Shown in pieces: positions 36,101 to 44,627 of a DNA stretch of 64,000 bases. The stretch is from Lacipirellula limnantheis. Its GTDB lineage: Bacteria > Planctomycetota > Planctomycetia > Pirellulales > Lacipirellulaceae. The translations under genes were made by a program, and so were the position numbers. Each line of letters opens with the position of its first letter. Position 1 is the first letter of the stretch. The stretch is from contig NZ_CP036339.1 of the NCBI RefSeq assembly GCF_007746075.1, positions 5,609,786 to 5,673,785 of the forward strand, in the 5' to 3' direction. The notes below the pieces were generated by a model. It was not told the DNA's origin. It saw only the letters and a list, made by a program, of their open reading frames with translations, and did no database searches.

Positions 36101-36263
36101 TGACGTCGGTGAACCCATTCAGACTCGTCTGGTTCGTCGGCGTCTGGTTGACGTCGATCAAACGGGGCGACGCGCTGAGCAGGGCGCGGTCTTCGAGGCG
36201 CTCAAAGGAAAGCTGGTGGTCTGCGGATGACGGGCGAGCGTCGACGCGAAGAGAGCGGGCCAT
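33171..36263 (-). CDS. Giant secreted ELWxxDGT-repeat protein 3
   Basis: 1030 residues, convergent with protein 2. The N-terminus has LSFERLEDRALLSASP (LEPR-XLL type). About 16 repeats run from residue 70 to 870 (SELWRTDGTEAGTYLVKDI first, RELWVLDPAS last). The dockerin-like part is GDFDGDRNVEGADFLLWQRQ ... GDGVVNGSDLVRWRSNYGAA. The tail differs from proteins 1 and 2 (no WAREA motif; AWSLNVNLALGS instead), so it is the most diverged of the three. Function is unknown; the DGT/NDG loops could bind calcium (inference). Confidence 0.85.
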   Translation of the reverse strand: MARSLRVDARPSSADHQLSFERLEDRALLSASPRLIDVNQTPTNQTSLNGFTDVNGFAYFMARDYAGAASTYSGSSELWRTDGTEAGTYLVKDIWYGTYGSAPDGLVNLNGTLLFTADDGVHGRQLWRSDGTEAGTSSIYDIPPDRFFSSPDLLDLTVAGNVAYFTQTDWDDVTSLWKTDGTSAGTVVVVEDVGSVSSLVNLNGTLYFSSSSYLGGGGLWKSDGSAAGTVLVKDFGPDHSSAASDPVTLDGMLYFVSSTDQGRELWKSDGTEAGTILIKYFNVGFRDRSQSNMTVAGEFIYFTANDLVHGAELWKTDGTVAGTQLVQDVVPGPDSSHMEYLVNVNGKVFFGAYDGTNVPKLRMADSAAPGAVVVKEFTAGGSSVWLNEAAAHEGRLFFAHNDGVSGEELWVSDGTSAGTMLVKDIAPGSKNSRPQSISSTGGKLFFAAISSSGHQLWTSDGTTAGTSVVTEVNVVTVGSSPHNLTKVGDNLFFFTAAYSGFAVKIQLWKSAGTHAGTIFVADLGERDSNHAPAEMTDVNGALYFTLGDAAHGVELWRSDGTLEGTGRVVDLNPGPGDSRPQGLANINGVLQFFANDGTNGTQLWRCDGTAAGTVRLTTLAAPLALQAVPRVGVVDGVVYFAANDGANGEELWRTDGTTAGTYLLKDILPGSASSSIGGITRSGDVIYFRANDGVHGNELWRSDGTEAGTYLFKEVIEGLFGLQSTRFAAVGNLLYFTAAVSQFSNSKLWRTDGTAEGTFVVPIDDDLRADPLAEFNGELYLLAEDRSHGQELWKTDGTVEGTLRVADINRGSGDSYPAWLANVNGKLFFVADDKIHGRELWVLDPASPAGDFDGDRNVEGADFLLWQRQLGVANSGDSADDNGDGVVNGSDLVRWRSNYGAAGGVVAAAEALALEGGSGLEPLPLPSNSLNGEADDSSTDRAWSLNVNLALGSVLSTPLQTRDSNLAARKAYWASIAPTPLVRSAMPRTGNSKIEPPPRPDAEFPVGENACSAIDEAFAAGPFPRESVLP

Positions 36264-36740
36264 CGATGATCCTGGGAGATCCTGTTTACTGGGGGGCCGT
36301 CACGCACCGTTTTCTCCGCGCGCGTTGCGATGAGCGGCAAAAAGGAAAGGAGAGGATGGGGTTGTCCAGTGTAGCCAGTTTGCGGGAGAGTTGTTTGGAT
36401 GGGTGAAGAAAATGGGAAATGTCTTTGCGGCGCGTGGAAACGCGATCCGATGAAGCTTCGCGACTGACGGTCATGCGGTCATCCTGCCCCCTATTTCGAT
36501 TTGGGAAGCGGCCTAGAGGTCGCTGTTTTGCGGCGAACGGCGGCATTTCAGCGCTGCCAGCGACCTAGGCGGCTAGGGCCCAGCGGGGTATTTTGGCGGT
36601 TTGTGCGAAGGGGGCGTTACGCTCGCTTCCGGCGGGTCGGACCGGGTGCGCGAACATTGATGTTCGCCGGGGCCGGAACGGCCCGGCTCGCTGATGGCGG
36701 CTTCTTGATGGCCGTCTGCTGAACACCGCTGAATGTCGCT
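36264..36740. other. Divergent intergenic region
   Basis: 477 nt between the diverging ELWxxDGT gene 3 and the ketosynthase-like gene. No gene or clear repeat pair is seen apart from a GGCCGGAACGGCCCGGC palindromic stretch at about 36671-36687. It must hold the promoters of both genes. Confidence 0.45.
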
Positions 36741-38057
36741 ATGCCTGCTCCTACCGATCGTCGCGTTGTGATTACTGGCCTGGGGATCGTCTCGCCGTTG
36801 GGGAACGACCTGGGTGCGTTCTGGTCGGCGCTTGTCGGCGGACGAAGCGGCGTTGAGCCGCTGGTGAATCTCCCCGCTCTCGACGGCAAGGTAACCTACG
36901 GCGGCGAGTGCCGGCAGTTTGCGGGCGAGATCGACAACTTCGGCGAGCTCGAAAAGGAACTGAAGAAGTCGATCCGCAAGGCGCTCAAGATGATGTGCCG
37001 CGAATCGATGATGGCGGTCGCGGCGTCGCAGCACGCGATCGTTGACGCCGGGTTCGGGGCGGCGTCGATGGAGCCCGAGCGGAGCGGCGTCGTCTTTGGC
37101 AGCGACTATATGCTCAGCCCGCCGGAGGATTTCATCAGTGCGATGAAGAAGGCAGGCATCGGCGCCGGCGGATTTGAATACGGCAAGTGGGGGACGGACG
37201 GGCTGCGGGACATGAACCCGCTCTGGATGCTGAGCTACTTGCCGAACATGCCCGGCAGCCATGTGGCGATCTTCAACGATCTGCAGGGGCCGAACAATTC
37301 GCTCACCATGCGCGAGGCGTCGGGACTGATGGCGATTCGCGAGGCGGCGCAGACGATTGCCCGCGGGCACGCCGATCGGATGATCGCGGGGGCGACGGGG
37401 ACGCGCATCCACTCGTTCAAGACGGTGCACGCGACGCAATCGGAGCAGTTGGCCAATCCCGAGCTGCCGCCGCACGAGGCGTCGCGGCCGTTCGACGCGA
37501 ACCGCACGGGGATGGTGGTGGGCGAAGGCGCCGGGGCGGTGTTGCTGGAAGAGTACGAAGCGGCGAAGGCCCGCGGGGCCAAGATTTACGGCGAATTGCT
37601 CAGCACCGGCAGCAGCGCGGTGGCGGACCCTAACTTGAAGGCAGGCCGCCAGGTCGCGCTGGCCAATGCGGCGCGGGCCGCGCTGAACGCAGCGAAGCTG
37701 TCGCCGCAGCAACTGGGGCACATTTCAGCCCACGCCATGGGGACTCGCGCGGGCGACGTGGAAGAAGCGGCGGCCCTCCGCGATGTGCTCGGAGAGAGGA
37801 TGCAGGAAGTCCCGGTCGTGGCGGCGAAGAGTTTTTTCGGCAATCTCGGCGCTGGGGGCGGCGTCGTCGAGACGATCGCCAGTCTGCTCGCTCTCCGCGA
37901 AGGGATGCTCTTTCCGACGCTCAATTTTTCGACGCCCGATCCGGAGTGTCCGGTACGCGCCTCGGGCGGGGCCGACCTCGCTGCCGGCAGCAGCTTTTTG
38001 AAGCTGAGCGTGACGCCGCAGGGGCAGGCCGCGGCTCTGTTGGTCGCGACGGTTTAG
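36741..38057 (+). CDS. Ketosynthase homologue lacking the catalytic Cys (chain-length-factor-like)
   Basis: 438 residues with the full KAS II fold (RRVVITGLGIVSPLGNDLGA at the start, ASRPFDANRTGMVVGEGAGA, VAAKSFFGNLGAGGG). Aligned to FabF of the same window, the nucleophile block TACASATNA reads TMREASGLM, so Cys is Glu192. The first His is kept in SAHAMGTRAGD, but the second (GHLLGASG) is Asn in GNLGAGGG. Two of three catalytic residues are gone, so condensation by the normal mechanism is unlikely. Polyketide chain length factors (Gln at this site) are the closest functional analogy. No partner ketosynthase is adjacent. Confidence 0.85.
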   Translation: MPAPTDRRVVITGLGIVSPLGNDLGAFWSALVGGRSGVEPLVNLPALDGKVTYGGECRQFAGEIDNFGELEKELKKSIRKALKMMCRESMMAVAASQHAIVDAGFGAASMEPERSGVVFGSDYMLSPPEDFISAMKKAGIGAGGFEYGKWGTDGLRDMNPLWMLSYLPNMPGSHVAIFNDLQGPNNSLTMREASGLMAIREAAQTIARGHADRMIAGATGTRIHSFKTVHATQSEQLANPELPPHEASRPFDANRTGMVVGEGAGAVLLEEYEAAKARGAKIYGELLSTGSSAVADPNLKAGRQVALANAARAALNAAKLSPQQLGHISAHAMGTRAGDVEEAAALRDVLGERMQEVPVVAAKSFFGNLGAGGGVVETIASLLALREGMLFPTLNFSTPDPECPVRASGGADLAAGSSFLKLSVTPQGQAAALLVATV

Positions 38058-38084
38058 GAGAAGTCGCCCGGATCGACGCGCGGT

Positions 38085-38155
38085 GATTCTGAGCGAAAGC
38101 GAGGAATCTAGTGGACCGGACGCGTTGGATCCTTCACTCCGTTCACAATGACGGC
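38085..38155. repeat. Inverted repeat (GATTCTGAGCG...AGGATCCTTC class)
   Basis: Arms 38085-38109 and 38128-38155 are imperfect reverse complements. The same class occurs at 63208-63280 and as a half copy at 2781-2807. It lies just after the ketosynthase-like gene. Confidence 0.7.
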
Positions 38156-38486
38156 AGCCTCTCCTGCGGCGCGATCGTTTCAATCGCTCCGTCGGGAGTC
38201 AGGGGTGGCGTTTGACGCCGTTCGCCCAACCCCAGCGGGTTGACACCCCACTGTGGTCCCGGTAACCTAACCAGATTGCGGAACGCTTTAAGTGCTTCCG
38301 TAGAACGAGTTTGGCGTTTCGTGGGGGTTTAGCTCTCGCGAATGGCGCTCAAGCTCTGCCTATAGCCGAGGAGTCGCTCCTCAGGCTATCGGCGTCGCCG
38401 TCAGGAGTGACGGCGCACAATTCGAACAACTTGAACAACCCGGTTTGCCGCGCGGCGGGCGAATACGCCGCGAAAGAAAACAGCCT
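38156..38486. other. nusA leader region with hairpins
   Basis: No gene is seen; in particular no rimP, which usually precedes nusA. Two stem-loops lie near the right end: an imperfect one at 38361-38388 (TATAGCCGAGGAG against CTCCTCAGGCTA) and a 7-bp one at 38397-38414 (GCCGTCA-GGAG-TGACGGC). They may be part of the nusA leader. Confidence 0.45.
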
Positions 38487-39869
38487 ATGAATCCCAACGA
38501 AATCCTTCGCATCGTCGACGCGATCCACCGCGACAAGAACATCAATAAGGAAATTGTGTTCGAGGGGATCGAGGCTGCGCTCGTCTCGGCCTTGAAGAAG
38601 CATTACGGAGAAGAGGCTGAAATCATTGTCGCCATCGACCGCCAGACCGGAAACGTCTCGGCGACGTGCGACGGCGAGGTCTTGCCGTCGGAAGAGGTCG
38701 TCGGCCGCATTGGCGCTCAGACCGCCAAGCAGGTGATGATCCAGAAGATTCGCGAAGCGGAGCGCGACGCTCTGTACGACGAATACACCGAACAAATCGG
38801 CGACATGGTGAGCGGGGTGATCCACCGCTACGAAGGCGCTGCCGCCACCGTGGCCCTGCCGAACGTCGAAGCGATTTTGCCGCGCAGCGAGCAGATCCCC
38901 GGCGAGACGCACCATGTGAACGAGCGGGTCCGCGCGACGGTGTTCGAAGTTCGCAAGAGCGGCAGCCGCGTGAAGGTGATCCTCAGCCGTACCCGCCCGC
39001 AGTTGGTGCAGCGGCTGTTCGAGCAGGAGATCCCGGAAATTATCGATGGCGTCATCGAGGTTCGCGCCATGGCCCGCGAGCCGGGCTACCGCTCGAAGGT
39101 GGCGGTCAGCTCGAGCGACGCGCGCGTCGATTGCGTCGGCGCTTGCGTCGGCGTCCGCGGCAATCGCATCAAGAACATCGTCGACGAGCTCGGCGGCGAG
39201 CGAATCGACATCGTCCGCTGGGATGACAACCTCGAGGTTCTCATCCCGAACGCCCTGCAACCGGCCGAAGTCGAGCAAGTGATTCTCTGCAAGATGCTCG
39301 GCCGCGCGATCGTGCTGGTCCGCGAAGATCAGCTGTCGCTGGCGATCGGCCGCCGCGGCCAGAATGTTCGCCTCGCGAGCAAGCTGTCGGGCTGGGACAT
39401 CGAAATCATGACCCAGGACGAGTTGGCCGAGTCGATCGACCGCGCCGTCACCGGGTTCAGCCAGCTCGAAGGGATGACGGTCGATCTGGCCGAACGGCTC
39501 GTCGAAGAAGGCTTCCTGAGCTATGACGACCTCTCGGTCATCGAACCCGACGCGCTGATGGCGATCGGCGAGTTGAGCGAGGAAGAGGTCGACAAGATCG
39601 TCGCCCAGGCCGAGGACAAGGCGATGGAAGCCGAAGCGGCGGCTCAAGAAGCGCGTCGCAAGAAGCGTGAAGAAGATCGGATCGCAGCGATCGAGGCGGA
39701 GCATGTGGCGGCCGACATCGCCGCCGGCCGCATCCCGACCGCTCCGACGGCGCCGGTTGACGGCGGCATCGCGGACGCCGACCTGGCGGACGTTCCGGAC
39801 GAAGTCGATCCGATCGAATCGGCCGTGGAGAACATGGGCGGAACCGAGAGCGAGGGATCGGCGTCATGA
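38487..39869 (+). CDS. nusA: Transcription termination/antitermination protein NusA
   Basis: 460 residues from the ATG at 38487 (MNPNEILRIVDAIHRDKNIN). NusA binds RNA polymerase and modulates pausing, termination and antitermination. The N-terminal polymerase-binding domain covers about 1-125, the S1 domain about 130-200 (GDMVSGVIHRYEG), and KH1/KH2 about 225-345 (GACVGVRGNRIKNIVDEL, LSLAIGRRGQNVRLASKL). A helix-hairpin-helix-like acidic segment and a charged Ala/Glu-rich tail follow. nusA, infB and rbfA form the conserved cluster. Confidence 0.95.
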   Translation: MNPNEILRIVDAIHRDKNINKEIVFEGIEAALVSALKKHYGEEAEIIVAIDRQTGNVSATCDGEVLPSEEVVGRIGAQTAKQVMIQKIREAERDALYDEYTEQIGDMVSGVIHRYEGAAATVALPNVEAILPRSEQIPGETHHVNERVRATVFEVRKSGSRVKVILSRTRPQLVQRLFEQEIPEIIDGVIEVRAMAREPGYRSKVAVSSSDARVDCVGACVGVRGNRIKNIVDELGGERIDIVRWDDNLEVLIPNALQPAEVEQVILCKMLGRAIVLVREDQLSLAIGRRGQNVRLASKLSGWDIEIMTQDELAESIDRAVTGFSQLEGMTVDLAERLVEEGFLSYDDLSVIEPDALMAIGELSEEEVDKIVAQAEDKAMEAEAAAQEARRKKREEDRIAAIEAEHVAADIAAGRIPTAPTAPVDGGIADADLADVPDEVDPIESAVENMGGTESEGSAS

Positions 39870-39998
39870 TCGACGCCACCCTCACGCAGACGATTTGGGA
39901 GGAGCAGACCGATGGCGGTTTAAGTGCTAGAGCTTTTAACGCCGGCGTAGCGAGCGGAGAGGTTATCCGCCGCCGCTCGGCGACACGGGGAGATCAAC

Positions 39999-42809
39999 TT
40001 GGCGGTTCGTATTTATTCACTCGCGAAAGAACTGAAGGTCGACAGCAAAGAGCTGGTCGATCTCTGTACGCAAATTGGCATCACCGGCAAGGGATCGGCG
40101 CTCGCCAGCTTGTCTGAAGACGAAGTCGTCAAGATTCAGGATTACTTCAAGGGCTCCGGTCCCAAGGCTTCTGCCAAGGGGGGCGCTGCCGCGCCTCCGC
40201 CGCCAGAGCGACCGCGCCAGATGGGCAACGCCGGCGGCAGAATGCCGGTGATCGTTACCCAGAAACCATCGGGCCCGCTCTCCAGCTTGCGAAAGCTGCG
40301 CGACGAAGAGCAACCAACGGAAGTCGAGGCGGAAGCCGCGCAGGAGCTCGATTCGGCGCTGGCCGCCGAGGCGCCGGTGGCCGAAGAGACCGCCGCCGCG
40401 CCTCCGGCTCCGGCGGCTCCTTCGGCGCCTGCCGAACCAGAACCTCCTCGTTCTCACGGGCCGCTCGCTGGCGTGATGCGCCGCGACGATTACGTGGGCC
40501 CGGGCAACATGTCGGGCAAGCCGCCCGTCTTCGAAGAACCGAAGTCCGGCAATCGCGGCGGCAGCGGCGGCAAGCCCGCAGGTTCGCCGCCGCCGAAAGC
40601 GCGGCCGGCGATCAAGCTCGCGCCGATGCCGGCCGTCGAACCGCCGAAGCCGCTGCGCGGCAAAGCGGGCGGCGAACAGGTGATGAAGCCCGATATGAAG
40701 CTGCCGGCCGACGCGATGCGCGCCGGCAAAAGCGGCAGCAAGCCATTGGCGGCCCACCTGCGCCGGCACGAAGACGCCGTCGACGCCGCGAAAAAGGCGA
40801 AGGCGCTGGAGGAAGAAAATGCCAAGGCTGCCAAGCGCGGCGGTCGCGGCAAACCGATGATCGGCGGCAAAGAGGGCGAAGGCGGCCCACTGCTCGGCGG
40901 TCGCGAGGAGCGCCAACTGGCACGGCGTCGCACGACGCGGCCCGGCGACGAAGATCGCCCCATGCGCGGCCCGCGCCGCGCTCGGCCGAAGCGTCGCAGC
41001 GGCGTCAGTTCCACCGTACCGCGTAAGGAACGGATCAGCATTCAGCTGCCGTGCACCGTCCGCGAGCTCTCGGCGGCGGCGGGCGTGCCTGGCGTCGACA
41101 TTTTACGGATCCTGATGAGCGAGGGGGCCATGGCGACCCTCAACACTCAGATGGACCCCGACATGACCGAGCTTATCGCCGCGGAGCTGGGGATCGTCAT
41201 CGACTTCAAGGCGCCCAAGAGCCTGGAAGATGAGTTCCTCGATGAAATCCGCAGCATGGTCGACCCGGAGGAGTCGCTCGTCGCACGGCCGCCGGTGATC
41301 ACGTTCCTCGGTCACGTCGACCATGGCAAGACGTCGCTGATCGACAAGATTATCGGCATGAACGTCGTTGGCGGCGAAAGCGGCGGCATTACGCAGCATA
41401 TTCGCGCTTATCAGGTCGATCGCAACGGCAAGCGCATCTCGTTCGTCGATACGCCGGGCCACGAGGCCTTCACCGAAATGCGAGCGCGCGGGGCTAACGT
41501 CACCGATATCGCCGTGATCGTCGTCGCGGCCGACGACGGAGTCATGCCGCAAACCGAAGAGGCGATCAGCCACGCTCGCGCCGCCGAAGTGCCGATCGTG
41601 ATCGCGCTCAACAAGACTGATCTGCCGGGCATCGACTTCGACAAGATCTATCAGCAGCTCGCCACCAACGATCTTCTCCCGAGCGAGTGGGGCGGCGACG
41701 TCGAAGTGGTGAAGACGAGCGCCACCACCGGCGCCGGCATCGAGAACCTGCTCGACACGCTCCTCACCGTGGCTGAATTGCACGAATACAAGGCCAATCC
41801 CGATCGCGAGGCCCTGGGGACCTGCCTGGAAGCTCAGCAAATGGCCGACCGCGGCGTCATGGCGAAGGTCATGGTGCAGAACGGCACATTGCACGTCGGC
41901 GACGTCGTCGTCTGCGGCGACGCTTTTGGTCGCGTGAAGAGCATGGACGATACGCTGAATTCCAAGCTTCGTCACGAAGAAGCGCTCCCGAGCATGCCGG
42001 TAAACATTTGGGGACTCGACGTCGCCCCGGCGGCCGGCGAACACTTCTATGTGCTGGACGACATTGGTTTGGCTCGTGAAATCGCCGAAGCTCGCGCCAA
42101 ACGCGTCCGCTCAGAGTTCTTGAGCGGCGTCGCTCCGACGCATGTCACGCTCGAAAACCTCTTCGACCGCCTGGAAGGCGCCGTCGACGTTTCGACGCTG
42201 AACATCATTCTGCGGGCCGATACCCGCGGTTCGATCGAAGCGATTCGGAAGGAACTCGGCAAGCTCGAACATCCCGAAGTAAAGCTGCGAATCCTGCAAG
42301 CGATGGTCGGCGGCGTCACCGAAGCCGACGTCACGCTGGCCGACGCTTCGGATGCGATCGTCATCGGCTTCAACGTCGTGCCGGACGAGCGGGCGAAGTC
42401 GGCGGCGGAACAGCGCGGAGTGCAGATTCGCCGCTACGAGGTGATTTACAAGATCGCCGACGACTTAAAGCAGTCGCTCGAAGGGATGCTCAAGCCCGAG
42501 GAGCGCGAAGTCGATCTGGGCCGGGCGCTGGTGCAGCAGGTCTACAAGATCAGCCGCGTCGGCGCGATCGCCGGCTGCCGCGTGTTGGGAGGGATCATCG
42601 CCCGCGACGCCCGCGTGCGGATCATCCGCGACAGCACGGTCGTCGGCGACTATGCGATTGATACGCTCAAGCGGGAGAAGGATGACGCCAAAGAGGTCCG
42701 CGAAGGCCTGGAGTGCGGCATCAAGATCGCCGGCTTTAACGACGTCAAGGAAGGCGACTTGCTGGAGGCTTATCGCATCGAGGAGATCGGGCGCAAGTTC
42801 GACAGCTGA
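39999..42809 (+). CDS. infB: Translation initiation factor IF-2
   Basis: 936 residues. IF-2 is the GTPase that brings initiator tRNA to the 30S subunit. A TTG start at 39999 is used with the site GGGGAGA about 7 nt upstream and gives MAVRIYSLAKELKVDSKELV, the IF2 N-terminal domain. A long Ala/Pro/Gly/Arg-rich linker runs to about residue 340. The G domain has GHVDHGKTSLID (about 437), DTPGHEAF (about 483) and NKTD (about 537); domains II-IV complete the protein. It is 130 nt after nusA. Confidence 0.95.
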   Translation: MAVRIYSLAKELKVDSKELVDLCTQIGITGKGSALASLSEDEVVKIQDYFKGSGPKASAKGGAAAPPPPERPRQMGNAGGRMPVIVTQKPSGPLSSLRKLRDEEQPTEVEAEAAQELDSALAAEAPVAEETAAAPPAPAAPSAPAEPEPPRSHGPLAGVMRRDDYVGPGNMSGKPPVFEEPKSGNRGGSGGKPAGSPPPKARPAIKLAPMPAVEPPKPLRGKAGGEQVMKPDMKLPADAMRAGKSGSKPLAAHLRRHEDAVDAAKKAKALEEENAKAAKRGGRGKPMIGGKEGEGGPLLGGREERQLARRRTTRPGDEDRPMRGPRRARPKRRSGVSSTVPRKERISIQLPCTVRELSAAAGVPGVDILRILMSEGAMATLNTQMDPDMTELIAAELGIVIDFKAPKSLEDEFLDEIRSMVDPEESLVARPPVITFLGHVDHGKTSLIDKIIGMNVVGGESGGITQHIRAYQVDRNGKRISFVDTPGHEAFTEMRARGANVTDIAVIVVAADDGVMPQTEEAISHARAAEVPIVIALNKTDLPGIDFDKIYQQLATNDLLPSEWGGDVEVVKTSATTGAGIENLLDTLLTVAELHEYKANPDREALGTCLEAQQMADRGVMAKVMVQNGTLHVGDVVVCGDAFGRVKSMDDTLNSKLRHEEALPSMPVNIWGLDVAPAAGEHFYVLDDIGLAREIAEARAKRVRSEFLSGVAPTHVTLENLFDRLEGAVDVSTLNIILRADTRGSIEAIRKELGKLEHPEVKLRILQAMVGGVTEADVTLADASDAIVIGFNVVPDERAKSAAEQRGVQIRRYEVIYKIADDLKQSLEGMLKPEEREVDLGRALVQQVYKISRVGAIAGCRVLGGIIARDARVRIIRDSTVVGDYAIDTLKREKDDAKEVREGLECGIKIAGFNDVKEGDLLEAYRIEEIGRKFDS

Positions 42810-42995
42810 CGTTGCTTGGTTTGAATTGAACCACGACGACACGACGATCACGACGAATAACAAGAATTAGAAATTCAAGCTTGTCGGCGTCACGATCCAA
42901 GCTATTTACTCGCTGGGTCTTCCTCGTTGCGTCCGTCGTGCCGTTGTGGTGAATCCTTTCGCTACTTGAATATTTTTGATTTCCAGACGATCGCC

Positions 42996-43388
42996 ATGAG
43001 TTCACGACGCGTCCTGAAAGCTGCCGAAGCGATACGTGAAGTCGTCGGGATGGCGATCCTCGCTGACTTGCGCGATCCCCGGATCGCGGGGGTGACCGTA
43101 ACGAAGGTCGAGGTTTCGCCCGACATGCGGCAGGCCAAGGTCTACGTCTCGATCATGGGAGACGAAGCCGCTCAGAACCTCTGCTTGCATGGTTTGCAGA
43201 GTTCGGCCGGCTATCTCCAGCAGAAGATCGCCAAGCGGATCGACACCCGGTACACCCCGCGAATCACGTTCCTACTGGACATGGGGGTCAAAAAGTCGAT
43301 CGCCATCGCCCGGCTGCTGGAAAACGTACTTCCGGAGGAATTGGAACAACCGGCAGACGAGGAACCTGACGAAGATTCGCGGGAGTAA
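42996..43388 (+). CDS. rbfA: Ribosome-binding factor A
   Basis: 130 residues from the ATG at 42996 (MSSRRVLKAAEAIREVVGMA). RbfA is a KH-like protein needed for maturation of the 16S rRNA 5' end. Family blocks are LRDPRIAGVTVTKVEVSPDM, AKVYVSIMG, and RYTPRITFLLDMGVKKSIAI; an acidic C-terminal tail follows. It is third in the nusA-infB-rbfA cluster, 186 nt after infB. Confidence 0.9.
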   Translation: MSSRRVLKAAEAIREVVGMAILADLRDPRIAGVTVTKVEVSPDMRQAKVYVSIMGDEAAQNLCLHGLQSSAGYLQQKIAKRIDTRYTPRITFLLDMGVKKSIAIARLLENVLPEELEQPADEEPDEDSRE

Positions 43389-43412
43389 CGGCGCCGCTCG
43401 CAAGGGCGCCGT
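43388..43412 (+). terminator. Hairpin at the end of rbfA
   Basis: An 8-bp stem (ACGGCGCC with GGCGCCGT) and 9-nt loop begin at the rbfA stop codon. No clear U-run follows, so termination at this site is only a possibility. Confidence 0.35.
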
Positions 43413-43565
43413 CGGCGAAAAGTCGACCGAGTTACGCCCCAAGCCCGCCCCCATGCAGACTTTACGAGAGATAATTACACAACCCAATTGATAGACCTCG
43501 GCCGCCGCGTTCAGGAGGAACCGCGGCCGCCCACTGTCGTCGACGCCAACTGAGACAATTCGCCC

Positions 43566-44495
43566 ATGGCCAGCAAGAATCGCGCAGCACTCATCACCAA
43601 GGTGCTCAAGGTCGTCAAGAAGCACTACAAGCCGGTCGCTCCGCCGAAGGAGCGTTCGCTGCTGCAGAATCTGCTTTTCGCTTGCTGCCTGGAGAATTCG
43701 CTCCATGAGGCGGCCGAGAAGGTGTTTCACTCGCTGTCGACTGACTATTTTGACTGGAACGAAGTACGCGTCAGCACGATACGCGAGTTGTCCGACGTGC
43801 TCAAACCGCTGAACGATCCCACCGAGTCGGCCACGCGGCTGAAGCGCGTGCTGCAAAGCGTGTTCGAAACGCACTATTCGTTCGACCTCGAACCGCTGAA
43901 GAAGCAGAACATCGGCGTCGCGGTGAAGACGCTGGAAAAGTACAACGGCAGCACGTCCTTCATCGTCGCCTACGTCACGCAGCAGTCGCTCGGCGGGCAT
44001 TCGATTCCGGTAAATCAGGGCCTCTTGGAATCGATGCGGATCGTCGGCGTGGTGACCGACGCCGAAGCCGCCAAGGGCGCCGTTCCTGGCCTGGAGCGGA
44101 CCGTTCCGAAGAACAAGGGCGTCGAGACCGGCTCGCTGCTGCACCAGTTGGGCGTTGAAATGCACCGCAGCCCCTACGGCCCGACGATCCGCAAGTTGCT
44201 GCTCGAGATCGAACCTGACTGCAAAGACCACTTGCCCAAGCGCGCGAAGGCCGAGGAACCGGCTCCGCCTGCTCCCGCTCCCGTGAAGGCGGCCGCGCCG
44301 CCAGCGCCTCCGGCGGCAAAGAAGCCGACGAAGAAAGAGGAGCCAGCCGCCAAGCCCGCGGCGACGAAAAAGCCCGAAAAGAAGCCGGAAAAGAAGGCGC
44401 CCCCCGCGAAGAAGCCCGCTGCCAAGCCGGCTCCCCCGGCCAAGAAGAAGCCGGCGGCGGCCACCAAGAAGTTAGTGAAAAAGAAGCCTCGCTAG
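43566..44495 (+). CDS. Degenerate HhH-GPD (endonuclease III-like) protein with histone-like tail
   Basis: 309 residues. Residues about 1-220 follow the HhH-GPD fold of endonuclease III. The hairpin motif (LPGVGxKTA in Nth) is replaced by YNGSTSFIVAYVTQQSLGG and the catalytic Asp position reads SIPVNQGLLES, so the Lys and Asp of active glycosylases are not visible. The Fe-S cysteine set is also absent. Residues about 225-309 are a repetitive Lys/Ala/Pro tail (KKPEKKPEKKAPPAKKPAAK), similar to bacterial histone H1-like tails. It may bind DNA without cutting it (inference). It sits between rbfA and yebC. Confidence 0.7.
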   Translation: MASKNRAALITKVLKVVKKHYKPVAPPKERSLLQNLLFACCLENSLHEAAEKVFHSLSTDYFDWNEVRVSTIRELSDVLKPLNDPTESATRLKRVLQSVFETHYSFDLEPLKKQNIGVAVKTLEKYNGSTSFIVAYVTQQSLGGHSIPVNQGLLESMRIVGVVTDAEAAKGAVPGLERTVPKNKGVETGSLLHQLGVEMHRSPYGPTIRKLLLEIEPDCKDHLPKRAKAEEPAPPAPAPVKAAAPPAPPAAKKPTKKEEPAAKPAATKKPEKKPEKKAPPAKKPAAKPAPPAKKKPAAATKKLVKKKPR

Positions 44496-44505
44496 CGCGA
44501 CGGCG

Positions 44506-44593
44506 GATGCTAGTTGCTGGATGCTCGATGCTCGTCGTTTGATTGAGTGCATGGAAGCTTCTAGTCGCCGGCATCGAGCAACCAGCATCCAGC
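44506..44593. repeat. Inverted repeat of GGATGCTxG words before yebC
   Basis: Left arm 44506-44534 (GATGCTAGTTGCTGGATGCT then CGATGCTCG), right arm 44575-44593 (CGAGCAACCAGCATCCAGC). It ends 34 nt before the yebC start. Confidence 0.7.
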
Positions 44594-44627
44594 CTCACAC
44601 TCCCCTCTCGACGCTGATTCGATTCTC

